Positions 41,082-51,736 are shown, numbered from the stretch's first letter. The stretch is 64,000 nt of DNA from an uncultured Flavobacteriales bacterium (GCA_943787725.1 CALSNM010000001.1:186001-250000), one strand, 5' to 3'. Notes: generated by a model not told the origin, from the sequence alone. Numbers and translations are program-made.

Positions 41082-42298
41082 TTTCCTCTGGAGACGCCCT
41101 CAAATCATTGGCCTACGAAGCTTCATTAATGCCCCAAGAAGAAATGTTGGAGGTAGGTCGTAAAAAATCCAGTTTATACATTGGTATTCCCCGAGAAACT
41201 GAATTTCAAGAGCATCGAGTTGCCCTAGTACCAGAAGCTGCAGGGCAGATTGTAGCCAATGGTCATCGCGTTGTAGTAGAAACAAATGCAGGTGAACATG
41301 CAAATTTTTCTGATCAAGACTATAGCGAAGCAGGTGCAGAAATAGTTATGTCGCCTGAAGCAGTATATCAAGCAGATATTATATTAAAGGTAACCCCTCC
41401 GTCTCCGAAGGAAATTGAGATGATGAAACACAAGCAAACCTTGTTTTCTGCACTGCAACTTTCAGTTCAACCAGAAAACACTTTACGCGGCTTGATGAAA
41501 AAGAAAATTACAGCAATTGCTTGGGACTATATAAAAGATGAAGCACAAATATTTCCCATAGTAAGGTCTATGGGGGAGATTGCGGGAACAACATCTATTT
41601 TGATTGCTGGAGAATTAATGTGTAATGTAAATGGAGGGAAGGGATTAATGTTTGGTGGGGTTGCAGGAATTACGCCTACAGAGGTTGTTATTATTGGCGC
41701 AGGTACTGTTGGTCAATTTGCTGCTAAAACGGCATTAGCGATGGGTGCTTCGGTAAAAATATTTGATAACTCCGTATATAAATTAAGAAGGCTTCAACAA
41801 GATTTAGGGCAGAAGGTTTTTACTTCGGTAATTCAACCAAAAGTATTGGAGAAAGCATTAAAAAGGGCGGATGTAGCCATCGGAGCGCTGAGAGCGCCGC
41901 ATGGAAGAACTCCCTGTGTGGTTTCAGAGCCAATGATTGAAGGAATGAAAGATGGAGCTGTTATTGTGGATGTAGCTATTGACCAAGGCGGCTGTTTTGC
42001 TACCTCTGAGGTTACAACACACGAGAGACCTACTTACAAGAAACATGGTGTAACTCACTATTGTGTGCCAAATATTGCTTCCAGAGTTTCCCGCACCGCT
42101 TCTTATGCTCTGAGTAATATTTTTGCTCCTCTGGTTTTAGAAATAGCAGATGGTGGTGGATGTGAAAAATTAATTAGAACTGACAAAGGATTCCGACACG
42201 GCGTCTATATCTACAATGGAACATTAACTTCTTCCTACTTAGGCGAAACCTATAACCTCCCATACAAAGATTTAGATTTATTAATTACTGCTTTTTAA
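41078..42298 (+). CDS. ald: Alanine dehydrogenase
   Basis: GIPRETEFQEHRVALVPEAAGQIVANGHRVVVE, VIIGAGTVGQFAAKTAL, VDVAIDQGGCFATSEVTTHERPTY. Confidence 0.92.
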   Translation: MISSGDALKSLAYEASLMPQEEMLEVGRKKSSLYIGIPRETEFQEHRVALVPEAAGQIVANGHRVVVETNAGEHANFSDQDYSEAGAEIVMSPEAVYQADIILKVTPPSPKEIEMMKHKQTLFSALQLSVQPENTLRGLMKKKITAIAWDYIKDEAQIFPIVRSMGEIAGTTSILIAGELMCNVNGGKGLMFGGVAGITPTEVVIIGAGTVGQFAAKTALAMGASVKIFDNSVYKLRRLQQDLGQKVFTSVIQPKVLEKALKRADVAIGALRAPHGRTPCVVSEPMIEGMKDGAVIVDVAIDQGGCFATSEVTTHERPTYKKHGVTHYCVPNIASRVSRTASYALSNIFAPLVLEIADGGGCEKLIRTDKGFRHGVYIYNGTLTSSYLGETYNLPYKDLDLLITAF

Positions 42299-43336
42299 TC
42301 ACCCAGAAATATACTTTCCAAAAGTAATTTTACGAATCAAATAAACAATCGCTACCGATATAATAAGCGTGATGATTGCAGTTAAAGGAATTCCAATTAA
42401 CGGATGAATTAAATCCCAATCAACACCAAACATAATTAAATAGTTTAAAACTAGAATATGGGATAGGTATATTCCATAACTGTATTTGTCAATTAGGTCT
42501 CGAATTTTCTTTAATACTCCTGACAAGTTAATATTTGCATTTTTCATTAAGACAAAAATACTGGCCGTCATGAGTAGAACATTTGGAGTTAAATAGGAAT
42601 AATAGTTTTTGTAAAATAAACCATTCATATCGGTGTAATAATAGGTTCCATAAAAAGTGATAAATAATCCAATTAAAAATGTAATCACTGCTAACGCTGA
42701 TATTGGTTTTGACTTGGTATTTATAATAGATAAATAATAGCCTAGAACAACGTAGCCTAAGTACCCCATTATATACCACAGGTTCCATTCAAAATTATAG
42801 GCTGAATTTTTTGACGTAGAAAACGTAATAAAAATTACCCAGACAATAAGGAATAAAAGTAGGTATTTATTTTTGACTCCAATAATCAATTTATTCAATA
42901 AGGGAATGGCAATGTAGAATCCTATTAGCATATAGACATACCATAAATGGTATGAGCTTCCATCTCTTATTTGTTGAATTATCCAATCGAAATTAGTTTG
43001 AGTTTCTAGTTTTCCAAAAAACTTTGGAGGTTCAATAAAATTGTAAATGATATAAATAGCTGTCCAAAAAAGAAATGGCCAAAGGATTCTTACAACTTTT
43101 CTTTTAAGAAAAATAGAGTATGAATACTGTTTCCCTAACAATAGAGCTCCTGTTATCATTAAAAACAACGGAACTGAAAAACGTGCAAATGAATCGTAAA
43201 CGTTCCCGATCCACCAGTGGGAGTTTGGCACTTGGTTATACGTGTATAAGGCTGAAGAGGCTACATGCAATAAGACAACACATAGGGTTGCAATAACACG
43301 TAAGTTGGAGATCCATTCTTTTTTGCCTTGTCCCAT
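42299..43336 (-). CDS. Acyltransferase family 3 membrane protein
   Basis: ISNLRVIATLCVVLLHVASS; FSVPLFLMITGALLLGK; ~10 TM segments. Confidence 0.85.
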   Translation of the reverse strand: MGQGKKEWISNLRVIATLCVVLLHVASSALYTYNQVPNSHWWIGNVYDSFARFSVPLFLMITGALLLGKQYSYSIFLKRKVVRILWPFLFWTAIYIIYNFIEPPKFFGKLETQTNFDWIIQQIRDGSSYHLWYVYMLIGFYIAIPLLNKLIIGVKNKYLLLFLIVWVIFITFSTSKNSAYNFEWNLWYIMGYLGYVVLGYYLSIINTKSKPISALAVITFLIGLFITFYGTYYYTDMNGLFYKNYYSYLTPNVLLMTASIFVLMKNANINLSGVLKKIRDLIDKYSYGIYLSHILVLNYLIMFGVDWDLIHPLIGIPLTAIITLIISVAIVYLIRKITFGKYISG

Positions 43337-43345
43337 TGGGAATAC

Positions 43346-46300
43346 TTATTTTGCGATTATCAAGCGTTGATTAATGCTATTGTTGGCATCTTTGTACCGC
43401 ACTATATATTCTCCTGAAGCTAAGTTGTTAAATGATTGATAAATAGTATTTCCTCCTGTAATATCCATTTTTTCCATTAATTGACCTACTACATTAAATA
43501 TGGTTAATTCCCCGTCTAAACTATTTTCATCGCTAATCACAACGTGGAATTCTCCAGAAGAAAAACTAGGATAAATAGTAAGCGTTAATGACGAGTAACC
43601 CTCATTTATCAATTGTATTTGCAAGTCATTAGCTGAGATAACAGTAAAGTATGCATCATCGGAAAAGTCAATTGTAGAAGTCAACGTGTCATCTACTAAT
43701 ATCATTTTGTAAGCCTCATTATTTTTTGCAAAATCAGGTTGTGTCGAAATGAGAAGAACATATTCCAAATCATTTTCTGGAAGCGTTTCTAACGCAATCC
43801 TAACATCCACACTTTCAATTGTTCCAATCTCTTCCACTTGCCATATTCTACTAATCATCTTTGTTTCAAATGGCGCTACATTGGGTATCCAATTAATGTG
43901 GCTTTGGTTGTTGTCTGCCCACATAAAGTAATCTCCATCGTCAAATGAAGCGGGATTGTTTACTCTTACTATTCCAGTTCCTTGCGCATCTTGATGCAAG
44001 TCAAATTGGTTCTCTCTTCCAATTCCACCAAGGTTGAATCTATAGATATCATCATGTAAATACATATCATTGCTTCCCAAGTCAATTTGGTATTTGGCAC
44101 CTAAATAATTTCGAATGATATTTATATGGGCATTTCCGAGAGCCTCATTATAAATAAAGTGTTCAGCTAATTTCCCATCTCCCCACCTATCTGATCTGTC
44201 CTGTCCTAATTGAATATTAATGCTTCCCGTGTTGTCTCTATCATCAAATCCTGTTTTCCCTTCTTCATCATCTTCTCCATCAGAAATTACGTGTATATAG
44301 CTTGTGATATCATTTTGACAAAATGCAAAACCATAAAGATGAGGTTTTGTAATGTCGTTAAATGATTTTGTTGCTCCATTTGTTCCATCACCGGTATTAT
44401 TTTTAATATGCGGATACCATCTCTTATCACCTTTATTTGGATGAACAATAAACCCATTATCATCTCTGGAACTTGCAATCCATCCATAGTCGTTATAAAA
44501 CTCCGAAGTAGATTCAGCAATAGTGAAAACTCCAAAGTTTTTTCCAGGTATAACATTCTCTGCTTTTATCCAAGTTCCAAAACCAGATGTATCTGATTGA
44601 AATTCAATTGCATTAAGACCAGCGATTCCATTTATTCCAGTTCTCAACATTGGTTGCATTGAGTCAATACTTTGAAAGGTATTAATATTAAATGCACTCC
44701 TATCCAACCACTTGTCTATAATAGCTCCATCTGTAGTAATTGCATTGCCTTGGTAGCTAAATTCATTATCACCACTTAGCCAAATAGCAATTTCAGTTTC
44801 CCCACCAACTCCTCCAGGACCAGTATATCCAAGGTTTGGAATGTCTTCAGAATAATTGACCAAAAACGTAGAAGCCGTTGCGTTGAAAATGGAATCGTTA
44901 TCCTTTGCAATATCCGCGGGGATATCAATTGTTATAATTCCAGGTGCTGTGGGTGTGATATCTAGTTCATAGTCAATAGGACCTCCAGTTAATGAGTTGA
45001 GCGTTCCGTTAGTTATTGCTATATCAGAAAGGTCAAAACCTGAAACGGGTACATTTGCTAAATTTTTATAAAAATTAATATTTAAGATGAAATTCTCGTA
45101 TACTTCTAATTTTGGGTTGTGGTTTTGAAAAGAAATTAGCGGTAAACTTGGAAAATAAGTGGTGATTGTATCATATAGGTCAGATTCCCACAATCCTCTG
45201 CCATAAGTGGAAGCTCTTAATCTCTTTTCAGCGCCACCAAAACCGTAATAAATATTTAATTCCGAAAGCTCAGAATTAACCGGTAAACCAGTGCCAAAAA
45301 ACACCCAATTAGACATGGTAGAGTCCTTATAATAGACCCCTGCATATGTTCCAATATAGAGTCCTTCATTACTCATATTGTCCAAAACAATACAGGTAAC
45401 AGGTATAGCCGGTAAGTTCCCAGAAATGTCTACCCACGTAAGACCACGGTCATCTGACCTTATTACTCCGTTACCTTTTGCAAGCCATATAACGTTCGTA
45501 TCCAATGGATTGGTTTCCATATCGTTAATGTTTCCTCCTATAGTACCAGGGCTAAGTGTGTTCCAAATTACACTTGCTGCCAGGTCATTACAATTCTGTG
45601 ATCTATAAAGACTAAAACCCTTTGTAACATAAAGAAGGTTCGAATCAGCGGAAGAGTGTTCAATTACATCACAGTTATTTGATGTATTGCCAATTCCGGC
45701 AGGAGAAATATTTTCGAAAAGAACACTGTCTTTATCGGCTTCTTTCAATCTTGTTGTTCTCCAAACACTCTTTAGTCCAGCATACATAACGCCATTGTTG
45801 TGTTCACCAATACAATAGGGAGTAACCCAAGCGCCTTCTTCATCAACATTATTTGTATTTAAACCACATATTTTTTGAAATCCAGATCCATTAACAGAGC
45901 GGTAAATTAAAGCATAGTAAATAGAAGCATATGCATAATTTTCATCAATCGGATCATACATGCACTCCATTCCATCACCTCCTAAAACTCTTCCCCAGCC
46001 AATTCCATCGAACAAACTAGTTCCGTTATCTTGGAAGCCAGTAAGGCATTTATTGACATTCGTAGCACTTTGCCCAATTTTATAAATCTGGCCGATTACC
46101 ATGTTTTGAGAAATATCTTCCCAAGCAGAATTAGCAGAATTACTTCTGTACAATCCGCCATCATTTGCTAAATATAGTTCATGCGTATGCGGTGAAAAGC
46201 TTAAATAGTGCATGTCTACATGAACGCCATTACTGTTAAACGTCCAACTATTACCACCATCTATAGATTTAAAAACATTTATCCCACCAGCATATACTAT

Positions 46301-47446
46301 ATCAGCATTTTCTGGGTCTACCTCCAAAGCAAGATCATACCAAGATTGACCAACACCAACGTCAGAACCATCGGTTGTTCTACCCATAATATTGGGTGAA
46401 TTAGCAACTTCATAAAATGTCTGCCCAGAATCGTCTGACCTCCAGAAGGAATCAAAATCATATAGATTGGTAACAAGTAAATACAATCTGCTGGGATCAT
46501 CTTCACTTACCTCAATGAGCATTCTGTTTTTAATTGGGTACCCAAAAATAGATGAAAAAGACAAACCCCCATCTGTTGAAATATCTAATCTATTTTTTCG
46601 AACAGCGTATATTGTGCTCGGATCACCAGGTTTAATTTCCATATCCGTATATTCAGTAGGAGATATGGTTGTTTGTGTCCAAATTAAACCAGCATCTCCA
46701 GATCTAAAAAAACCTCCCGAAGTGCAAGCATATAGAACCTCGTTACTATCAGGATGCATTCGCATTTCATTAACCGTTCGATCTCCCATTCCAGTATTTA
46801 TCTGATTGAAAGAAATTCCACCATCAACACTTTTAAAAACACCAAGGCCAGGAGCATCACTCGCATCCTTGTCACCGGTTCCAATGTATACAATGTTTGG
46901 ATCAATTGGATCTATCAAAATAGAAGATACACCGAGGGTTGGCATGTCATCCGTAGAACTATTCCAAGTATCTCCGTTGTCATTACTAATCCATAAACCT
47001 CCAGATGCTGCTCCGGCATAAATCGTATTTGGGTCCGTCGGATGAAATGCAACGGTATTCAATCTTCCAACTCCTGGGATTTCCCCATAGTCAGTAGTTT
47101 GGTTAAAGTTAGGTCCAAGTGGAGTCCAATTTCCGCTAACTGATTTAATAGGTGTATAATTTTTTAATGTATAAAATGTCTCAGAGGGGTTTGGCTTATA
47201 TCCGTTTTCATCAATTATTTTCGACATTCGGTATTCCCATCTTTTAAAAGGTTTATAACCACAGCCAGGAGTTATTTGTCTATTCTCCCAAAAAAGAGCA
47301 AAAGCCCTTTGCGTTTCAAAAAAATTAGCACTTGGATCTTGCATCATTTCAATCCAAAATGGATAATTAGCAGTATCATTCTGTTGCGACCTGACTTTGC
47401 TTGAAAAGAGAAATACTAATAGTAGTAGAAAGAGTATTTTTTTCAT
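43346..47446 (-). CDS. Large secreted BNR/sortilin-like protein with T9SS type A sorting domain
   Basis: Repeated SxDGGxSW-type BNR motifs (STDGGLSF, SIDGGNSW, SNDNGDTW); C-terminus GEYIVRYKDANNSINQRLIIAK. Confidence 0.85.
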   Translation of the reverse strand: MKKILFLLLLVFLFSSKVRSQQNDTANYPFWIEMMQDPSANFFETQRAFALFWENRQITPGCGYKPFKRWEYRMSKIIDENGYKPNPSETFYTLKNYTPIKSVSGNWTPLGPNFNQTTDYGEIPGVGRLNTVAFHPTDPNTIYAGAASGGLWISNDNGDTWNSSTDDMPTLGVSSILIDPIDPNIVYIGTGDKDASDAPGLGVFKSVDGGISFNQINTGMGDRTVNEMRMHPDSNEVLYACTSGGFFRSGDAGLIWTQTTISPTEYTDMEIKPGDPSTIYAVRKNRLDISTDGGLSFSSIFGYPIKNRMLIEVSEDDPSRLYLLVTNLYDFDSFWRSDDSGQTFYEVANSPNIMGRTTDGSDVGVGQSWYDLALEVDPENADIVYAGGINVFKSIDGGNSWTFNSNGVHVDMHYLSFSPHTHELYLANDGGLYRSNSANSAWEDISQNMVIGQIYKIGQSATNVNKCLTGFQDNGTSLFDGIGWGRVLGGDGMECMYDPIDENYAYASIYYALIYRSVNGSGFQKICGLNTNNVDEEGAWVTPYCIGEHNNGVMYAGLKSVWRTTRLKEADKDSVLFENISPAGIGNTSNNCDVIEHSSADSNLLYVTKGFSLYRSQNCNDLAASVIWNTLSPGTIGGNINDMETNPLDTNVIWLAKGNGVIRSDDRGLTWVDISGNLPAIPVTCIVLDNMSNEGLYIGTYAGVYYKDSTMSNWVFFGTGLPVNSELSELNIYYGFGGAEKRLRASTYGRGLWESDLYDTITTYFPSLPLISFQNHNPKLEVYENFILNINFYKNLANVPVSGFDLSDIAITNGTLNSLTGGPIDYELDITPTAPGIITIDIPADIAKDNDSIFNATASTFLVNYSEDIPNLGYTGPGGVGGETEIAIWLSGDNEFSYQGNAITTDGAIIDKWLDRSAFNINTFQSIDSMQPMLRTGINGIAGLNAIEFQSDTSGFGTWIKAENVIPGKNFGVFTIAESTSEFYNDYGWIASSRDDNGFIVHPNKGDKRWYPHIKNNTGDGTNGATKSFNDITKPHLYGFAFCQNDITSYIHVISDGEDDEEGKTGFDDRDNTGSINIQLGQDRSDRWGDGKLAEHFIYNEALGNAHINIIRNYLGAKYQIDLGSNDMYLHDDIYRFNLGGIGRENQFDLHQDAQGTGIVRVNNPASFDDGDYFMWADNNQSHINWIPNVAPFETKMISRIWQVEEIGTIESVDVRIALETLPENDLEYVLLISTQPDFAKNNEAYKMILVDDTLTSTIDFSDDAYFTVISANDLQIQLINEGYSSLTLTIYPSFSSGEFHVVISDENSLDGELTIFNVVGQLMEKMDITGGNTIYQSFNNLASGEYIVRYKDANNSINQRLIIAK

Positions 47447-47577
47447 AAATTCAATTATTACTCTAATTTAAAAGAATAATAACCAAAAGATATCTTTAGA
47501 ACTGTATTTTTGAAAACAAAGTTGGAATTTCACCAATGTATCATTCTAATTTCTGACTTCTTTGTTTTAAGAAATTG

Positions 47578-47875
47578 TTACGCAATAAGAATCGCTTTTA
47601 ATATTTCAGTTTCCTTGTTTATTGTAAGCTTATAGTAATACGTACCTGGGGATAAGTTAAGGGTCTTTTGCTCCTCCATCACTCGATGTATAAAAATAAT
47701 TTAAGTTCGATCCCGCAACGAGAATATCCGAGTTATTCGGATTCATCATAATAGAATGTTCTGTTGGATTTCCAGCACCAGATATTTGAATGTTTTGCGA
47801 GAACACACTTATGCTCAGGAACAGTGCAAGGAAAGCTGTAGATGATACTTTAATTTTTGATTTTATGGTCATCAT
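47578..47875 (-). pseudogene. Internally deleted remnant of a BNR/T9SS secreted protein
   Basis: N-terminal MMTIKSKI...NIQISGAGNPTEHSIMMNPNNSDILVAGSNLNYFYTSSDGG joined out of frame to a sorting tail EQKTLNLSPGTYYYKLTINKETEILKAILIA (stop at 47578-47580). Confidence 0.75.
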
Positions 47876-47912
47876 AATTGTTATTGGAGTAAATCTAAGG
47901 CTTTACAAAACA

Positions 47913-47942
47913 AAAAAAGCTTCCATTAATGGAAGCTTTTTT
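47913..47942 (-). terminator. 30-bp perfect palindrome, terminator-like (potentially bidirectional)
   Basis: AAAAAAGCTTCCATTAATGGAAGCTTTTTT; downstream of the minus-strand pdhB. Confidence 0.8.
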
Positions 47943-48030
47943 AATGTATAATCTAAATCTTGCCTTTCTATTTTCTCCATGCACGATAAGTTAAAAACAC
48001 TCTCCAATAAAAATGAAGGTTCTCAACAAT

Positions 48031-49011
48031 TTAACTGACATACATAGTATCCTTTATTGCATTCACCAATCGTTTCACATTTGGCAAAGCTTCTGCCATA
48101 AGCGGCTTAGCAAATGGAAAAGGAGTATCGCTTTGCGTTACTCTTTGAACGGGCGCATCTAAATAGTCAAATGCATAACGTTGAAGGTGATAAGCTATTT
48201 CACTTGAGATAGATCCAAGCGGATGGCTTTCTTCCAGAACAACACAACGTCCAGTTCTTTTAACAGACTCTACCACAGTAGCATAATCTAAAGGCCTAAT
48301 TGTTCTTAAATCAATAATTTCACAATCAATTCCTTCTTGAGCTAATATATCTGCCGTTTCTTGCGCTAGTTTTATAATCTTTCCGAAAGTAACTATCGTA
48401 ACATCCTTTCCTTTCCTTTTAATATCTGCTTTTCCAATCGGAATTAGATATTCAGTTTCAGGAACCTCTCCTTTATCTCCATACATTTTTTCTGACTCCA
48501 AAATCAATACTGGATTATCATCCCTAATCGCAGATTTCATTAAACCTTTAGCATCATAAGGATTAGAAGGAGTGCACACTTTTAATCCTGGAACATTGGC
48601 GTAAAAAGATTCGAATGCTTGTGAATGCGTTGCTGCCAATTGTCCGGCCGTTCCATTACCGCCTCTAAATACAATTGGACAGTTAAATTGACCTCCACTC
48701 ATTTGCAACATTTTTGCTGCACTATTTATAATTTGGTCCGCGGCAAGAATCGCAAAGTTCCACGTCATAAACTCAACTATTGGTCTTAAACCATTCATTG
48801 AAGCGCCAACCGCTATTCCTGCAAAACCAAGTTCAGCTATGGGAGTGTCTATTACCCTTTCCGGTCCAAACTCCTTCAACATTCCTTGAGAAACTTTATA
48901 AGCGCCATTGTATTCAGCTACTTCCTCACCCATTAAAAACACGTTTTTATCTCTACGCATTTCTTCGCTCATTGCTTCCCCAAGGGCTTCTCTAAATTGT
49001 ATCGTTTTCAT
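48031..49011 (-). CDS. pdhB: Pyruvate dehydrogenase E1 component subunit beta
   Basis: FREALGEAMSEEMRRDKNVFLMGEEVAEYNGAYKVSQGM, DTPIAELGFAGIAVGA. Confidence 0.94.
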   Translation of the reverse strand: MKTIQFREALGEAMSEEMRRDKNVFLMGEEVAEYNGAYKVSQGMLKEFGPERVIDTPIAELGFAGIAVGASMNGLRPIVEFMTWNFAILAADQIINSAAKMLQMSGGQFNCPIVFRGGNGTAGQLAATHSQAFESFYANVPGLKVCTPSNPYDAKGLMKSAIRDDNPVLILESEKMYGDKGEVPETEYLIPIGKADIKRKGKDVTIVTFGKIIKLAQETADILAQEGIDCEIIDLRTIRPLDYATVVESVKRTGRCVVLEESHPLGSISSEIAYHLQRYAFDYLDAPVQRVTQSDTPFPFAKPLMAEALPNVKRLVNAIKDTMYVS

Positions 49012-49153
49012 CTGTTTTCAAATTTTAGGAAAACAAAAATAGAGTTAAAACGTGTAAAATCATTACCGAATCAATAATAATTACACGATTCCGAATTTAG
49101 ATTCATAATAAAACGCTAAAAGGTATGCACGCATAACAAATAATTGTGTAAAT

Positions 49154-49187
49154 TTGAACTCACAAGAAATGGATTTAGTTACATTTG
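49154..49187 (+). promoter_or_regulatory. Bacteroidetes-type promoter for etfB (TTG ... TACATTTG)
   Basis: TTG 49154-49156 and TACATTTG 49180-49187. Confidence 0.45.
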
Positions 49188-49241
49188 TACTCCAATTTAT
49201 TCTTGAACGAACAAAGATTAAAAACAAGTAAAATATAACAT

Positions 49242-49982
49242 ATGAAGTTATTAGTTTGTATAAGTAAAGCACCAGACACAACATCAAAAATTTCTTTCAC
49301 TGATGGTGATACTAAATTTGATGAAAATGGTGTGCAATATATTGTAAATCCTTATGATGAGTGGTACGCTTTAGTGCGGGCGCTAGAATTGACCGAAGCA
49401 AATGGAGGAACAGTTACAACAATTACCGTTGGAACTGCTGCAGATGATCCAACAATTAGAAAAGCATTAGCTATTGGAGCTACAGATGCTGTAAGAGTTG
49501 ATGCGGAAGCAAAAGACCCTTATTTCGTTGCAAAACAAATTGCAGAGTATGCAAAAGCAAATAGTTTTGATATCGTTCTAACAGGAAAAGAAACAATCAA
49601 TTACAATGGCGCGCAAATTGGAAGTATGGTTGCTGAAATGCTAGACCAACCTTTCGTGTCTTTAGCGCAAAAACTTGAAGTTGCTGGAAATATAGCTACT
49701 TTAGAAAGAGATGTCCCAGGTGGAGCAGAAGTTGTGGAAGTAAATACGCCGTTTGTGTTAAGTGCAGCAAAAGGAATGGCGGAGCAAAGAATTCCAAATA
49801 TGAGAGGAATTATGGCTGCTAGAACAAAAGCTTTAAACGTAATTCCTGCTGTGGAAACCGCTGAATTAACTAGCATAGTTTCTTACAGTATGCCGGCTGC
49901 CAAATCAGAATGCAAATACATTGATGCGGATAGCATGACCGAATTAGTAGAATTATTACACAACGAAGCAAAAGTTATTTAA
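49242..49982 (+). CDS. etfB: Electron transfer flavoprotein subunit beta
   Basis: MKLLVCISKAPDTTSKI, GKETINYNGAQIGSMVAEMLDQPFVS. Confidence 0.94.
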   Translation: MKLLVCISKAPDTTSKISFTDGDTKFDENGVQYIVNPYDEWYALVRALELTEANGGTVTTITVGTAADDPTIRKALAIGATDAVRVDAEAKDPYFVAKQIAEYAKANSFDIVLTGKETINYNGAQIGSMVAEMLDQPFVSLAQKLEVAGNIATLERDVPGGAEVVEVNTPFVLSAAKGMAEQRIPNMRGIMAARTKALNVIPAVETAELTSIVSYSMPAAKSECKYIDADSMTELVELLHNEAKVI

Positions 49983-49985
49983 GAT

Positions 49986-50935
49986 ATGTCAGTACTAGTA
50001 TTTATAGAAGCAAAAGGAAAAATTTCGAAAGCTGCCAGGGAAGCAGTTACTTACGGAAGTAAAATAGGAGCTACAACAGTCAGTTACTTATGGAGATGCT
50101 GATGCAGCGTCTTTAGCATCTTTAGGAGATAATGGTGCAACCAAGGTTTTGGTTTGTAGAAACTTGAGCGAAGGAAACGACCAACAATTGACTAAGTTGA
50201 TTGCTGCGGCAGCAAATGAACTGTGGTGCTGATGTAATAGTCGTTTCCCAAGATCAATTAGGAAAGGCTGTTGCGCCAAGAGTTGCAGCTAGCATGGAAG
50301 CTGGTCATGTTTCTGGAGCTATTGCACTTCCCGATACATCAAACGGATTTATAGTTAAAACAAATGTATTTTCAGGAAAAGCTTTTGCTAATGTTTCTGT
50401 TAACACATCAAAGAAAGTAATTTCTTTATTACCTAATTCTATTTCACCAGAATCTACTGGAGGAAATGCAGAAGTTGAAGAATTTAACCCAGATTTAGGG
50501 AGTGCTGGAATTACCGTTAAGGAAATGAAAACACAAGGAGAAGGAGTTCTTTTACCAGAAGCCGAATTAGTTGTTTCTGCAGGAAGAGGTTTAAAAGGGC
50601 CGGAAAATTGGGGAATGGTAGAAGATTTAGCGAATACTTTAGGTGCTGCAACAGCTTGCTCTCGGCCAGTAGCGGATATTGGTTGGAGACCTCATCATGA
50701 ACACGTTGGTCAAACAGGAGTGGCAATTCGTCCTAACTTATACATTGCTGCTGGAATATCTGGAGCAATTCAACATTTGGCAGGAGTAAATGGTAGTAAA
50801 ACTATTGTTGTTATCAACACAGATAGTGAAGCTCCATTCTTTAAAGCTGCAGATTACGGAATCGTTGGTGATGCCTTTGAGGTATTACCAAAATTAAATG
50901 AAGCAATGAGAACTTTTAAAGCTTCTCAAAACTAG
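49986..50935 (+). pseudogene. etfA: Electron transfer flavoprotein subunit alpha, disrupted by two apparent frameshifts
   Basis: MSVLVFIEAKGKISKAAREAVTYGSKIGATTV continues, after shifts near 50081 and 50224, to GADVIVVSQDQLGKAVAPRVAASM...SRPVADIGWRPHHEHVGQTGVAIRPNLYIAAGISGAIQHLAGV. Confidence 0.88.
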
Positions 50936-50958
50936 CATTATTAGTAACGTTTAAATAC

Positions 50959-50990
50959 AAAACCTCGAGCAGCAATGTTCGGGGTTTTTT
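50959..50990 (+). terminator. Intrinsic terminator after etfA
   Basis: AAAACCTCGA / TCGGGGTTTTTT hairpin with G-T pair and T tract. Confidence 0.8.
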
Positions 50991-51128
50991 GTTCTCATTT
51001 CTTAATCAAAGATTAAAAAGTGTTTATCACATTTTTTAAAACAATTTAATGGATGTTTGAATAAGGGGTTTAATTTAATTATTTTCGTGCTAGAACAGAT
51101 AGAGTATCAAAATACTAGTGTAGAGGGT

Positions 51129-51722
51129 ATGGAGAAAATTAAATTGGATATAGTAGGCCTATCCTACAGTCAAACACAATCTGGTGCTTATGCGCTGGTA
51201 TTAGGAGAGTCTATAGGTAAAAGAAGACTTCCGATTATTATTGGAGGTTTTGAAGCTCAAGCGATTGCTATAGAGCTAGAGAAAATGACTCCAAGCAGAC
51301 CACTAACTCATGATTTATTTAAGAATTTTGCAGATGAATTTGACATACATGTTCAAGAAGTTATTATCTACAACTTGGTTGAAGGAATTTTCTTTGCAAA
51401 ATTAATTTGTGAAAAAGATGGCAAAGAAATAGAAATTGACTCCAGAACATCGGATGCCATAGCATTAGCGGTTAGATTTGAATGTAATATTTTTACCTAT
51501 GAGTTTGTTCTTGGTTCAGCTGGCATTGTATTGGACGATGAAGAGGATGAAGACAATGCGTTTGTGGAAGACGATGTCGATTTGGATGAATTAACCAAAG
51601 ATCCTGTGGAAACTTTTACGTTAGATGATCTGGAACAAAAAATGCAAGAGGCTATAGAAAATGAGGATTATGAGCAAGCATCTAAAATTCGAGATGAAAT
51701 CAAGAGGCGTAATTCAAACTAA
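51129..51722 (+). CDS. Bifunctional nuclease family (DUF151) protein with C-terminal UvrB/UvrC motif
   Basis: VLGESIGKRRLPIIIGGFEAQAIAIELE; EIDSRTSDAIALAVRF; LEQKMQEAIENEDYEQASKIRDEIKRR. Start moved to ATG 51129 (ORF track 51057). Confidence 0.85.
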   Translation: MEKIKLDIVGLSYSQTQSGAYALVLGESIGKRRLPIIIGGFEAQAIAIELEKMTPSRPLTHDLFKNFADEFDIHVQEVIIYNLVEGIFFAKLICEKDGKEIEIDSRTSDAIALAVRFECNIFTYEFVLGSAGIVLDDEEDEDNAFVEDDVDLDELTKDPVETFTLDDLEQKMQEAIENEDYEQASKIRDEIKRRNSN

Positions 51723-51736
51723 GAGATTCCTTTCAT

